Positions 45,667-55,141 are shown, counted from the stretch's first letter. The stretch is DNA of 64,000 bases from Mesorhizobium sp. B2-4-3 (GCF_006442815.1 NZ_VFVL01000016.1:62001-126000), one strand, 5' to 3'. Notes: a model not told the origin generated them from the sequence alone. Made by a program: numbers and translations.

Positions 45667-48110
45667 CCAAGACCGTTCCCAGGAAAGCCCGCGTCGTCAT
45701 CATCGGCGGCGGCGTCTCCGGCTGCTCGGTCGCCTATCACCTGGCCAAGCTCGGCTGGACCGACATCGTGCTGCTCGAGCGCAAGCAGCTCACCAGCGGC
45801 ACCACCTGGCATGCAGCCGGGCTGATCGGCCAATTGCGCGGCTCGCAGAACATGACGCGGCTGGCGAAATACTCGGCGGACCTCTACGTCAAGCTCGAAG
45901 CCGAGACCGAGGTCGGCACCGGCATGCGCCAGGTCGGCTCGATCACCGTCGCGCTGACCGAAGAGCGCAAGCACGAGATCTATCGGCAGGCATCGCTCGC
46001 CCGCGCCTTCGATGTCGACGTCCGCGAGATTTCGCCGAGCGAAGTCAAGGAGATGTACCCGCATCTCAACGTCTCGGACGTGGTCGGCGCCGTGCATTTG
46101 CCGCTCGACGGCCAGTGCGATCCGGCCAACATAGCCATGGCGCTGGCCAAGGGCGCGCGCCAGCGCGGTGCGACAATCATCGAGAACGTCAAGGTCACCA
46201 AGGTCCACACGAAGAACGGTCGCGTCTCCGGCGTCTCCTGGGCGCAGGGCGAAGAGCAAGGCACGATCGAGACCGACATCGTCGTCAACTGCGCCGGCAT
46301 GTGGGCGCGCGAGCTTGGCCGGCAGAACGGCGTCACCATCCCGCTGCATGCCTGCGAGCATTTCTACCTCGTCACCGAGCCGATCCCCGGCCTGTCCCGC
46401 CTGCCGGTGCTGCGCGTGCCGGACGAGTGCGCCTACTACAAGGAGGACGCCGGCAAGATGATGCTCGGCGCCTTCGAGCCGGTGGCGAAGCCCTGGGGCA
46501 TGGATGGCATCCGCGAGGATTTCTGCTTCGACCAGTTGCCCGAGGACATGGATCATTTCGAGCCGATCCTCGAAATGGGCGTCAACCGCATGCCGATGCT
46601 GGGCACCGCCGGCATCCACACCTTCTTCAACGGTCCGGAGAGTTTTACCCCCGACGATCGCTACTATCTCGGCGAGGCGCCGGAACTTGCCGGCTACTGG
46701 ATGGCGACCGGCTACAATTCGATCGGCATCGTCTCCTCGGGCGGCGCCGGCATGGCGCTGGCGCTATGGATCAACGACGGCGAGGCGCCCTTCGACCTGT
46801 GGGAGGTCGACATCCGCCGCGCCCAGCCCTTCCAGAAGAACCGCCGCTATCTCAAGGAGCGCGTGTCGGAAACGCTCGGCCTGCTCTATGCCGACCATTT
46901 TCCCTACCGCCAGATGGCGACCTCGCGCGGCGTGCGTCGCTCGCCTCTGCATGAACATTTGAAGGCGCGCGGCGCCGTCTTCGGCGAGGTGGCGGGCTGG
47001 GAGCGTGCCAACTGGTTCGCCCGCGATGGCCAGGAGCGCGAATACCGCTATTCGTGGAAGCGGCAGAACTGGTTCGACAATCAGCGCGAAGAGCACCTGG
47101 CGGTGCGCAACGGCATCGGCCTGTTCGACATGACCTCCTTCGGCAAGATACGCGTCGAGGGCCGCGATGCCTGTACCTTCCTGCAGCGGCTCTGCGCCAA
47201 CGACATGGACGTCGCGCCGGGCAAGATCGTCTACACGCAGATGCTCAACCAGCGCGGCGGCATCGAGAGCGACCTCACCGTGACGCGGCTGTCGGAGACG
47301 GCCTATTTCCTCGTCGTGCCGGGCGCCACCTTGCAGCGCGACCTTGCCTGGCTGCGCAAGCATGTCGCCGACGAATTCGTCGTCATCACCGACGTGACCG
47401 CCGCCGAAGCCGTCATCTGCCTGATGGGACCGGAAGCGCGAAACCTGATCCGGAAGGTCAGCCCGAACGATTTTTCCAACGAAGCCTATCCGTTCGGCAC
47501 GTTCCAGGAGATCGAGATCGGCATGGGGCTGGCCCGCGCCCACCGCGTCACCTATGTCGGCGAGCTCGGCTGGGAACTCTACGTCTCGACGGAGCAGGCG
47601 GCCCATGTCTTCGAAGCGATCGCTGAAGCCGGCGCCGATGTTGGCCTGAAGCTTTGCGGCTTGCACACGCTCGATTCCTGCCGCATCGAAAAGGCCTTCC
47701 GCCATTTCGGCCACGACATCACCGACGAGGACAATGTGCTGGAGGCCGGACTGGGCTTTGCGGTGAAGACGAGCAAAGCCGGCTTCATCGGCCGCGATGC
47801 GGTGCTCAGGAAAAAGGAAGCCGGCCTGTCACGCCGGCTGGTGCAGTTCCGCCTGAAGGACCCGCAGCCCCTGCTCTTCCACAACGAGCCCATCCTGCGC
47901 GACGGCAAGATCGTCGGCCCGATCACGTCAGGCAATTACGGCCACCATCTCGGCGGCGCTATCGGGCTTGGCTATGTGCCTTGCCAGGGCGAGAGCGAGG
48001 CGGATGTGCTGGGCTCATCCTACGAGGTGGAGATCGCCGGCGAGCGCTTCGCCGCGGAGGCATCGCTGAAGCCGATGTATGATCCCAAGGCGGAACGGGT
48101 GAGAATGTAG
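45663..48110 (+). CDS. Dimethylglycine/N-methylamine dehydrogenase-like FAD-GcvT enzyme (second copy)
   Basis: The 815-residue product has the same two-part build as the gene at 41136: an FAD domain with ARVVIIGGGVSGCSVAYHL, His50 in TWHAAG, and the GcvT-type half. The two are clearly divergent in sequence, so this is not a recent duplication. Two such enzymes in one operon suggest successive removal of two methyl groups, or different stereo- or chain-length substrates. The start overlaps the transaminase stop (ATGA). It ends exactly at the edge of a 151-base palindromic repeat and is the last gene of the operon. Confidence 0.88.
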   Translation: MTKTVPRKARVVIIGGGVSGCSVAYHLAKLGWTDIVLLERKQLTSGTTWHAAGLIGQLRGSQNMTRLAKYSADLYVKLEAETEVGTGMRQVGSITVALTEERKHEIYRQASLARAFDVDVREISPSEVKEMYPHLNVSDVVGAVHLPLDGQCDPANIAMALAKGARQRGATIIENVKVTKVHTKNGRVSGVSWAQGEEQGTIETDIVVNCAGMWARELGRQNGVTIPLHACEHFYLVTEPIPGLSRLPVLRVPDECAYYKEDAGKMMLGAFEPVAKPWGMDGIREDFCFDQLPEDMDHFEPILEMGVNRMPMLGTAGIHTFFNGPESFTPDDRYYLGEAPELAGYWMATGYNSIGIVSSGGAGMALALWINDGEAPFDLWEVDIRRAQPFQKNRRYLKERVSETLGLLYADHFPYRQMATSRGVRRSPLHEHLKARGAVFGEVAGWERANWFARDGQEREYRYSWKRQNWFDNQREEHLAVRNGIGLFDMTSFGKIRVEGRDACTFLQRLCANDMDVAPGKIVYTQMLNQRGGIESDLTVTRLSETAYFLVVPGATLQRDLAWLRKHVADEFVVITDVTAAEAVICLMGPEARNLIRKVSPNDFSNEAYPFGTFQEIEIGMGLARAHRVTYVGELGWELYVSTEQAAHVFEAIAEAGADVGLKLCGLHTLDSCRIEKAFRHFGHDITDEDNVLEAGLGFAVKTSKAGFIGRDAVLRKKEAGLSRRLVQFRLKDPQPLLFHNEPILRDGKIVGPITSGNYGHHLGGAIGLGYVPCQGESEADVLGSSYEVEIAGERFAAEASLKPMYDPKAERVRM

Positions 48111-48260
48111 CGCCTCCTCCTTCTCCCCTTGTGGGAGAAGGAGGATCGGCGCGCAAGCGCCGAGACGGTTGAGGGGTGTTCCAGCGGAGTAAGACGTCGG
48201 CGTTCCATGGAGCACCCCTCATCCGTCGCCTTCGGCGACAAGGGGAGAAGGAAGAGGCGC
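48110..48260. repeat. Rhizobial mosaic palindrome between convergent genes
   Basis: The whole unit folds on itself: GCGCCTC at the left end pairs with GAGGCGC at the right, and inside are CCTTCTCCCCTTGTGGGAGA, GGCGCGCAAGCGCC, GAGGGGTG/CACCCCTC and CGCCTTCGGCG. It fills the entire space between the stop of the DMGDH-like gene and the stop of the quinone reductase gene, so it may also serve as a bidirectional terminator. Similar units occur, from memory, in many rhizobial genomes (RIME-like). Confidence 0.7.
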
Positions 48261-48848
48261 TCAAAACCTCTCCAGCCTCGTCCTCACCTTCGCCAGAAAC
48301 GCCGCCCTGCTCTTCGGCGTCGAGGCATCCATCAGGTAATGCGCCAGGAAAACCGTCTTGCAGCGCGTGGCGCATAGCGCCCGCATGCCGCGCAGAATTG
48401 TCTTGCGTCCCGGCTGGCCGACGACCACGCTCCACCAGGTTGGCGCGCCGCAGGTGGTGATGACGCCGACCTTGGTTACGTGCCGCATCAGCGACGTGAT
48501 CCGTCCCTTGCCGGCTGGCAATTTGAAGGCGATGTCGGTCGCCCAGACCCGGTCGAACCAGCCCTTCAGCATCGCTGGCAGGCCGTACCACCAGGTCGGA
48601 TAGATGAAGAGGATCGCCTGCGCCCATTGCAGGTGCTCGAAATGCGGCTTGAGCGCCGGGTCTTGCGGCGCCCGGTCGTTGTAGAAGCGCCGCTCCTCGC
48701 AGCTCATCACCGGGTCGAAATTCTCGGCATAGAGGTCGAGCAGCCGCACGTCCCAGCCCCGCCCTTTCAGCACCTCGATCGCCATGTCGCGGATCGCCGC
48801 GCAATAGCTTTCAGGCACCGGATGGCAATAGACCACCAGCACGCGCAT
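48261..48848 (-). CDS. NAD(P)H dehydrogenase (quinone)-like flavodoxin-fold protein
   Basis: The 195-residue product has the flavodoxin-fold N-terminus MRVLVVYCHPVPESYCAAI, the YPTWWYGLPAMLKGWFDRVW motif of the NQO/KefF group, and a GAPTW segment. Such enzymes reduce quinones or dyes by two electrons with FAD or FMN. Its start forms TGATG with the stop of a second, related gene upstream. Last gene of the seven-gene operon that begins at 54888. A physiological partner may be the FAD-linked oxidase encoded two genes upstream. Confidence 0.85.
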   Translation of the reverse strand: MRVLVVYCHPVPESYCAAIRDMAIEVLKGRGWDVRLLDLYAENFDPVMSCEERRFYNDRAPQDPALKPHFEHLQWAQAILFIYPTWWYGLPAMLKGWFDRVWATDIAFKLPAGKGRITSLMRHVTKVGVITTCGAPTWWSVVVGQPGRKTILRGMRALCATRCKTVFLAHYLMDASTPKSRAAFLAKVRTRLERF

Positions 48849-49429
48849 CAGAAGGCGTCCATCGTGGCCGCGACCTTCGCCATGAAGGCGTTGCGCGTCT
48901 CGTCGGTCGAAAGGTTCATCGAATAATGCGCGAGATAGGAGACGGGAGCGCCGGGCTTGATCGTGGCCCGCAGCATGCGCTTGACGATCTTGCGCGGCGG
49001 ATCGCCCATCAGCATGGCGCGAAAACGGCTGCCGCCATAGGTCGTGATGGCCGCCATCTTGCGGATGTTATGCAGCGTCGGCCGCACCTTGCCGTCGACC
49101 AGCTTGAATGACACGCCGGGCAGGAACACGCGATCGAAGAACCCTTTCAGGATCGCCGGATAACCGTAATTCCAGACCGGGAAAGACAGCACCAGCGCCT
49201 CGGCCCTCTGGAGCCTCTCCACATAGCCGGCGACCGCGTCGTCCGGCCCGCGCGGGCCGTGGTAGCCGAGCCGCTCGGCGCGCGTCAGCCGCGGATCGAA
49301 ATCCTCGGCGTAGAGGTCGCAATCGTCGACCGCATGCCCCGCCGCGGCGAGCCGCTCGACGATCGTCCGGTGCAGGCCGGCGTTGAAGCTGGTCTCCACC
49401 GGATGAGCGAAGAGCACGAGGATTTTCAT
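48848..49429 (-). CDS. NAD(P)H dehydrogenase (quinone)-like protein, paralogue
   Basis: The 193-residue product matches its downstream neighbour in fold: MKILVLFAHPVETSFNAGLH, then FPVWNYGYPAILKGFFDRVF and an ITTYGG loop. The two genes are tandem paralogues of moderate similarity, so a heterodimer is possible. It overlaps the oxidase stop with TGATG. The C-terminal halves of both end with a SxxxxRxxFxxKV pattern. Confidence 0.85.
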   Translation of the reverse strand: MKILVLFAHPVETSFNAGLHRTIVERLAAAGHAVDDCDLYAEDFDPRLTRAERLGYHGPRGPDDAVAGYVERLQRAEALVLSFPVWNYGYPAILKGFFDRVFLPGVSFKLVDGKVRPTLHNIRKMAAITTYGGSRFRAMLMGDPPRKIVKRMLRATIKPGAPVSYLAHYSMNLSTDETRNAFMAKVAATMDAF

Positions 49430-50835
49430 CAGCCCGCCTTCTGCAATCCCTTGAACAGGAACGTCCGGCCGGAGCGATAATCGTAGTCCGGATTTTCCCA
49501 GGCAATCATCTTGCCGGGATTGAGCAGGCCTTGCGGATCGGTCTGGCGCTTGAAGGCGAGCTGGATCTCGTCGGTCTGCTTCATGCCGCCCTCTTCCAGC
49601 GTGTAGCGATGCGGATTGAAGATCGGGCAGCCGTTCTCTTCATGCAGGCGGATGATTTCGTTGAGCCGCGTCTCGGTGGTGAACTTGACCAGCGGCAGGC
49701 CGAAGCACGTGATGTTGCCGTCGAGCCGCACGAATTCGAGATGTGAAAACACTTCGCCGGGGAACATCGCGTCCATCTTTTCGACCAGCGCCAACTGGTT
49801 GGGGAACGGATAGAGCGACTGCAGGTAGGTAATCGACGGGTCGACGCGCAGCGCCCTCAGCGTCGTGTGGTTCCAGGCAAGCTCATAGGCCGGCGGCAGG
49901 CCTTTCTTGTCCTCGTCCGTCGCGGTTGCCGCGTTGAAGATGACCTCGCCGCCGGTGCGCCGGGTGAAGGTCAGGAAGGCGTCGAGCCCATGCCGCGCGA
50001 CCATGACGACGCAGATGCTTTGCCCCTCGCGCAGGAATTTCTGGTGCCGCTTGAAATAGAGCTGCGGCACGGGTGCGGCGATCGGCGTGATCAGCTTGGT
50101 CAGGATGCCGTCCTGGCAGGCCAGCGCGTTGCCGTAGCGGGCAGCCGCCATGAAGCTGTCGAAACCGACAATGACGTCGACCCACTCATAGGCGGCGGTC
50201 AGCGGCATCTCGACTTCGATGATGATGCCGTTGGTGCCATAGGCATGCGTGACCTTGTGCAGGTCCTCGCCGGTGAGCTCGAGCGCCTTCGGCTCGGCCT
50301 CCATGGTGACGACGCGCAACCGCAGCACATTGCCGAAATCGCGCAAGCCGCCGAAATTGATCGAGCCGACGCCGCCCGAGCCGCCGGCGACGAAGCCGCC
50401 GATCGAAGCCGTGTTGTAGGTGGAAGGCGACATGCGCAGCTCCTGCCCGGAATGCGCCCGCGTCGCCTTGTCGATGTCGGCCAGCACGGCGCCCGGCCCG
50501 GTCACCACGCGTCCAGGCGCGATCGACTTGACCTTGTTCATCTCGGCAAGGTTGAGCACCACGCCGCCCGACAGCGGCATCGCCTGGCCGTAATTGCCGG
50601 TGCCGCTACCGCGCGGTGTCACCGGCACGCCGTGCCGGTGACAGGCAGCCAGAACGCGGATCACCTCGTCCTCGTTCTTCGGCGTAACGATCAGGTCGCC
50701 TTTGACGTGATCGAGCTGCGCCTTCAGCACCGGGCTGTACCAGTAGAAGTCGCGGCTTTTCTGCTGCACGATGGCCGGATGGTCGTCGACCTTGATCCCG
50801 TCGAGATCGCGCTTCAGCGCTGTGATATCCATCAT
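49429..50835 (-). CDS. FAD-linked oxidase of the GlcD/PCMH type
   Basis: The 468-residue product has an N-terminal PCMH-type FAD domain (about 30-220): VTPRGSGTGNYGQAM binds the pyrophosphate, and SIGGFVAGGSGGVGSINFG follows. A C-terminal oxidase domain ends with QTDPQGLLNPGKMIAW, the common end motif. Relatives oxidise 2-hydroxy acids, D-lactate or sugar acids. Its start overlaps the amidohydrolase stop. Given the operon, it may oxidise a hydroxy acid released after the deaminase step. ATGs at 50835 and 50832 are equally good. Confidence 0.85.
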   Translation of the reverse strand: MMDITALKRDLDGIKVDDHPAIVQQKSRDFYWYSPVLKAQLDHVKGDLIVTPKNEDEVIRVLAACHRHGVPVTPRGSGTGNYGQAMPLSGGVVLNLAEMNKVKSIAPGRVVTGPGAVLADIDKATRAHSGQELRMSPSTYNTASIGGFVAGGSGGVGSINFGGLRDFGNVLRLRVVTMEAEPKALELTGEDLHKVTHAYGTNGIIIEVEMPLTAAYEWVDVIVGFDSFMAAARYGNALACQDGILTKLITPIAAPVPQLYFKRHQKFLREGQSICVVMVARHGLDAFLTFTRRTGGEVIFNAATATDEDKKGLPPAYELAWNHTTLRALRVDPSITYLQSLYPFPNQLALVEKMDAMFPGEVFSHLEFVRLDGNITCFGLPLVKFTTETRLNEIIRLHEENGCPIFNPHRYTLEEGGMKQTDEIQLAFKRQTDPQGLLNPGKMIAWENPDYDYRSGRTFLFKGLQKAG

Positions 50836-52133
50836 CACACCATCAGTTCGTCGAGTTCGGCATAGTCGGGTAGTTGGCGTTCGATCGCCCTGCCCCCGCG
50901 CACCACGATGCGATCCGATTCGGGCCGCGACAGCAATTCGGTCCAGCTGCGGCCCTTGAAGACGACGAAGTCGGCGCTGCATCCGGCGGCAAGCGTCCCG
51001 GCGCCGTCGAGCCGCATCACCTCGGCCGGCGTCGCCGCCACCGCCCTGGGCCAATCGCCGACCGGATGGTCGAAATGCAGGATGCGCGTCGCCATGCGGT
51101 AGACTTCGAGCATATCGAGATCGCCATAGGCATAGAACGGATCGCGCGTGTTGTCGGAGGCCACCGCCACCTTGATGCCGCGCGCCTTCATCTCGTGCAG
51201 CATCGTCACGCCGCGCCAGCGCGGCGTCGTCTCGTTGTTGCGGCGATCCTGCAGATAGAGGTTGCACATCGGCAGCGACACAATGGCGAGCCCTGCCTTA
51301 GCCACCTTGTCCAGCGTGTCGAGCACCTCGAGGTCCGGCTGGCGCGCCAGCGAGCAGCAATGGCCGACCAGGATGTTGCCCTCGAAACCGCTCCACAGCG
51401 AAGCCTCGGCGATCTTCTTCAACGAGATCGCCGCGACGTCGTCGGTCTCGTCGGCATGGAAGTCGAGGTCGAGCCCGTGCTTGATCGCCTGCGCGAACAC
51501 CTGGTCGAGCAGTTCCTCGAGATCGGGCACCATATAGGTGACGACGCCGAGCACACCCTTGGCCGCGGCGACGCGTTTCGCCAATTTCTCGAACCATTTC
51601 TTGTCGCGCACGCCTTCGATGCCGAGCAGGCAGGCCGCCTGCAGGTCGATGCGCCCGCGCCACTTGTCCCGCATCGCCTCGAACACCGGCCAGGATATCT
51701 CCTCCTGCGGCGGCACGCTGTCGAGATGCGTGCGCAAGGCCTTGGTGCCGTGCGCGTAGGCCGAGCGCAGTGAAAAATCCATGCGCCGCGCGACATCCTC
51801 GGCGCTCCAGCGCGCGGCGCGGTCGGCGCCGGTGGCATTGAGCGCGCCCATGAAGGTGCCGTCGGGATTGGGCTTTCGCGGCCAGATATGGCCTTTGTCG
51901 ATATGGGTGTGGCAGTCGACGAAGCACGGCAGCACGATGCGGCCGGCAAGGTCGATCGCGTCGGGCTGCGCCACTGCCCGGTCGTGCGCGGCAAGATCGG
52001 CGATCTTGCCGTCGGCGACAGATATGTCGGCAAGCGCGAAGCCGTCGCCGTCGAAGGTTGCGGCGAGGCCGGGCGTGAGCGACCGATGGAGGCGGACGTT
52101 AGCCAGGCGATAAGAACCAGAGGTCGGTATCAA
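50835..52133 (-). CDS. Cytosine deaminase-like amidohydrolase
   Basis: The 432-residue metal-dependent hydrolase has the CodA-type ligands: HTHID with His75 and His77, FHADET with His and Glu, GHCCSLA with His, and SDNTRDPF with the catalytic Asp. CodA-type enzymes deaminate cytosine, creatinine, isoguanine or other cyclic amidines. The gene follows the permease gene after 75 bases and overlaps the oxidase gene. Cytosine itself is one option, but the operon lacks a cytosine permease and has an ABC importer instead, so another cyclic nitrogen compound is as likely. Confidence 0.87.
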   Translation of the reverse strand: MIPTSGSYRLANVRLHRSLTPGLAATFDGDGFALADISVADGKIADLAAHDRAVAQPDAIDLAGRIVLPCFVDCHTHIDKGHIWPRKPNPDGTFMGALNATGADRAARWSAEDVARRMDFSLRSAYAHGTKALRTHLDSVPPQEEISWPVFEAMRDKWRGRIDLQAACLLGIEGVRDKKWFEKLAKRVAAAKGVLGVVTYMVPDLEELLDQVFAQAIKHGLDLDFHADETDDVAAISLKKIAEASLWSGFEGNILVGHCCSLARQPDLEVLDTLDKVAKAGLAIVSLPMCNLYLQDRRNNETTPRWRGVTMLHEMKARGIKVAVASDNTRDPFYAYGDLDMLEVYRMATRILHFDHPVGDWPRAVAATPAEVMRLDGAGTLAAGCSADFVVFKGRSWTELLSRPESDRIVVRGGRAIERQLPDYAELDELMV

Positions 52134-52208
52134 GGCCTGGCCCCCGCTGTCCTATGCAGAACCGTTCCCCAAAGGGGCCCCTCACTGTTCTCAATCAGGT
52201 CAACCACC

Positions 52209-53060
52209 CTAGCGCTCCTGCTTCAACGCGCTCTCGTGCCAGCGGCGCAGGATGAGGTGCGACACCAGCGACAGCACCAGGAAGATCAATATGCCGGTCA
52301 GCGAGATCAGGATCAGCGCCGCGAACAGACGCGGCGCGTTGAGCCGGTAGCCGGCCTCGATGATGCGCGACGCAAGCCCGGACGACTGCCCCTGCGCACC
52401 GGCGACGAATTCGGCCACCACCGCGCCGATCAGCGACAGGCCCCCGGCGATCTTCAGCCCGCCGAGGAAATAGGGCATCGCCGCCGGCAGGCGCAGATAG
52501 CGCAATTGCTGCCAGCGCGTCGCGCCATTGAGCTTGAACAGGTCGCGCAGGTTCCGGTCGACCGAGTTCAGGCCGAGCGTGGTGTTCGACAGGATCGGGA
52601 AGAAGGCGACGATCCAGGCACAGAGCAGCAGTTTGACGGTCTGGTTGTTCACGTAGATGTTGATCAGCGGGAAGATGGCGACGATCGGCGTCACCTGCAG
52701 CACGATGGCGAACGGGAAGAACGACATCTCCACCCATTTCGACTGCGCGAACAGCACCGCCAGCCCGACACCGCCGATCACGGCGAGAGCCAAGCTGAGG
52801 AAGGTGATCCTGAGCGTCACCAGCAGCGAGGAGAACAGCAACCCCGCGTCGTTGTGCAGCGTCTGCAGCACCACGCCCGGTCGCGGCAGGATATATTGCG
52901 GGATCTCGTTCCAGACGCAGATGCGGTCCCACAGCACGATCGCCAGCACCATGATCGCCAGCGGCAGCACCCATTTGCCGATGCGCTCCAGCCGCTCCTG
53001 GCGGGCGCGGCGCGCCTCTTCGGGATCGAGCTTCAACGTGGCGTCTTCAATGGCCGTCAT
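52209..53060 (-). CDS. ABC transporter permease (NitT/TauT/ThiX-like)
   Basis: The 283-residue product starts with a charged leader (TLKLDPEEARRARQERLER) and has six membrane helices; the EAA loop lies in DLFKLNGATRWQQLRYLRLP. The ATG at 53060 lies 14 bases inside the ATPase gene end, so the two are coupled; longer frames are ATPase read-through. It serves the importer with the ATPase and the NMT1-type binding protein upstream. Confidence 0.88.
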   Translation of the reverse strand: MTAIEDATLKLDPEEARRARQERLERIGKWVLPLAIMVLAIVLWDRICVWNEIPQYILPRPGVVLQTLHNDAGLLFSSLLVTLRITFLSLALAVIGGVGLAVLFAQSKWVEMSFFPFAIVLQVTPIVAIFPLINIYVNNQTVKLLLCAWIVAFFPILSNTTLGLNSVDRNLRDLFKLNGATRWQQLRYLRLPAAMPYFLGGLKIAGGLSLIGAVVAEFVAGAQGQSSGLASRIIEAGYRLNAPRLFAALILISLTGILIFLVLSLVSHLILRRWHESALKQER

Positions 53061-53868
53061 GATGCGATCCGGCGGTTGAGTTGATGGCGTCGACCAGCAC
53101 GTCCGAGGCCTGCCGGCAAAGCGCGGCATAGTCGGGTGAGGTCCGGAACGCCTCGTCGCGCGGGTAAGGCGCATCGACGGCGAGCTCGCCATGGACGCGG
53201 CCCGGCCGCGCGGCCATGACGACGACGCGGCTGGACAAGAACACGCTTTCGAAGACGCTGTGGGTGACGAAGACGACGGTGAAGCGCTCGTCCTGCCAAA
53301 GCTCCAGAAGGTCATTGTTGAGCTTGAAGCGGGTGATCTCGTCGAGCGCGGCGAAGGGCTCGTCCATCAGAAGGATGCGCGGCTTGGTCACCATGGCCCG
53401 CGCGATCGAGACGCGCATCTTCATACCGCCGGAAAGCTCGCGCGGCACGGCGTTCTCGAAGCCGGTGAGATGGACGCGCGACAGCATCTCCACCACAGCG
53501 GGTTCCGCCTTGGCGCGCGACACGCCCTTCAGCCTCAGCGGCAGCCAGACATTGTCGAAGACACTGGCCCAGGGCAGCAGCGTCGGCTCCTGGAAGACGA
53601 AACCGGTGTTCGAGCGGTCGATCGAGCCGCGCCAGTCGAGCTGGCCGGAAGTCGGCGTCGACAGTCCGGCGATCAGCCTGAGCGCCGTCGACTTGCCGCA
53701 GCCCGAAGGGCCGAGCAGGCTCAGGAAATCGCCCTCGCGGATCGTAAGGTCGACCTTGCTCAGCGCCGTCACGCCGTTGGAAAAGACCTTGCCGACATTG
53801 CGCAGCGCAAGCAGCATCGGGGTCTCTCCCGATGCCGCCCGCGTCTCAGCCACTTTCTCCAGGATCAT
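53047..53868 (-). CDS. ABC transporter ATP-binding protein
   Basis: The product is 273 residues from the ATG at 53868. A second ATG at 53817 has a better ribosome site (GGGAG, about eight bases away) and would give 256 residues, closer to family length. Walker A GPSGCGKST, Q-loop VFQEPTLLPW, signature LSGGMKMR, Walker B ILLMDEPFAALD and VTHSVFESVF are all present. It follows the binding-protein gene by 15 bases. Confidence 0.88.
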   Translation of the reverse strand: MILEKVAETRAASGETPMLLALRNVGKVFSNGVTALSKVDLTIREGDFLSLLGPSGCGKSTALRLIAGLSTPTSGQLDWRGSIDRSNTGFVFQEPTLLPWASVFDNVWLPLRLKGVSRAKAEPAVVEMLSRVHLTGFENAVPRELSGGMKMRVSIARAMVTKPRILLMDEPFAALDEITRFKLNNDLLELWQDERFTVVFVTHSVFESVFLSSRVVVMAARPGRVHGELAVDAPYPRDEAFRTSPDYAALCRQASDVLVDAINSTAGSHHDGH

Positions 53869-53883
53869 CTCAGGCGGGCCGCC

Positions 53884-54888
53884 TTACTTCTTCAGCTCCA
53901 GCCCGACACCCTTGTTGATGAAGGCCAGCGTGTAGGCCTTCTTGATGTCGATACCCGGCTGCGCGACCTTGGCCTTGACCATCTTGTCGTAGAAGCTCTG
54001 GATGCGGGCTTCGTTCATGGTGCCGATGCCGAGCTTTTCCGAATCGCCCGAATCGACGACGCCGAACTTCTTCATCTGCTCGATCGAGAAGGCGATCTGC
54101 TCATCCGTCATGTCCGGATTGTCCTTCTTGATCATATCGTTGGCGGCCTTGTTGTCGCCGTAGAGGTATTTATACCAGCCCTTGGCCGAGCCATCGACGA
54201 AGCACTGCACCACCTCCGGCCGCTTGTCGATCGTATCCTGCATCACCTCGATGGTGGTCGAATAGGTATCCCAGCCATAGTCGGCGAGCAGGAACTGGTT
54301 CGGCACGAAGCCGCCCGCCTTCTGCACGGCGAACGGCTCGGACGTCACATAGCCCTGCTGGATCGACTTCTTGTTGGCGATGAAGGGCGCCGGGTTGAAG
54401 GTGTAGGGCACGCGCTTGGCGGCATCGAAGCCGAGATCGGTGACCATCCATTGGAAGAAGGTCTGCGCGCCTTCGTCGCCCATGATGTACTGGTCGGCGT
54501 TCTTCAGGTCTTCCCACTTGTCGAGCCCCTGCCCCGGCTGGGACATGATGACCTGCGGATCCTTCTGGAAGTCGGACGCGACGACGCGCATCGGAATGCC
54601 TTGCTGCACGGCGTCGAATGCCGAAAGCAGATTGCCGCCCATATAGAAATCGATCTTGCCGGCAAGCAGCATCGGCCGGCCGCTGACCTGCGGGCCGCCC
54701 TGCATGATGGTGACGTCGAGGCCGCAGGCGGCATAAGTGCCGTCGGCAACGGCCTGGTAATAGCCGCCATGCTCCGGCTCGGCCAGCCAGTTGGTGCCGA
54801 ACGTCACCTTCTCGTTCGCGGCCGCGCTCAGCGTGCCCGCCACCAGCAAGGCGATCGAGCCCGCCAGGACCTTCCCATTTCCGATCAT
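53884..54888 (-). CDS. NMT1/ThiY-like periplasmic substrate-binding protein
   Basis: The 334-residue product starts at the ATG at 54888, five bases after GGTGAG, and opens with a signal peptide, MIGNGKVLAGSIALLVAGTL, cut near SAAA-NEK. The mature part starts VTFGTNWLAEPEHGGYYQA, the family opening of NMT1/ThiY-type proteins that bind pyrimidine-like thiamine precursors such as formylaminopyrimidine. This supports import of a nitrogen heterocycle, matching the CodA-like hydrolase in the operon. First gene of the seven-gene unit. It is divergent from the Rid-family gene with a 253-base gap holding the promoters; I saw no riboswitch there. Confidence 0.87.
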   Translation of the reverse strand: MIGNGKVLAGSIALLVAGTLSAAANEKVTFGTNWLAEPEHGGYYQAVADGTYAACGLDVTIMQGGPQVSGRPMLLAGKIDFYMGGNLLSAFDAVQQGIPMRVVASDFQKDPQVIMSQPGQGLDKWEDLKNADQYIMGDEGAQTFFQWMVTDLGFDAAKRVPYTFNPAPFIANKKSIQQGYVTSEPFAVQKAGGFVPNQFLLADYGWDTYSTTIEVMQDTIDKRPEVVQCFVDGSAKGWYKYLYGDNKAANDMIKKDNPDMTDEQIAFSIEQMKKFGVVDSGDSEKLGIGTMNEARIQSFYDKMVKAKVAQPGIDIKKAYTLAFINKGVGLELKK

Positions 54889-55141
54889 AAAACTCACCCT
54901 CTCTTGGCTCCGGCGCGCAACGCGCTGGGCTCGACACCATTGGTTCAAGAAGCAAGACACATGCCACCGCCCGAGCCGCCCGCTTGCGCGGCAGTCATTG
55001 CCGAGACCGGAAGGGTCATGCTGTACGCGAGGCATCGTGCCTATTTTTTGGACGCCTGTCCATAATCGCCCTGGCGGCATGCACCGCATCTTGAAGGTTT
55101 CATGAATCGAGCCTTAGTCTGCGGGTGCACAGGAGAATGCC

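Noticed and set aside
48110..48260. CRISPR-like repetition
   Set aside because: The repeats are nested palindromes in a single unit, with no regular repeats and spacers and no cas genes.
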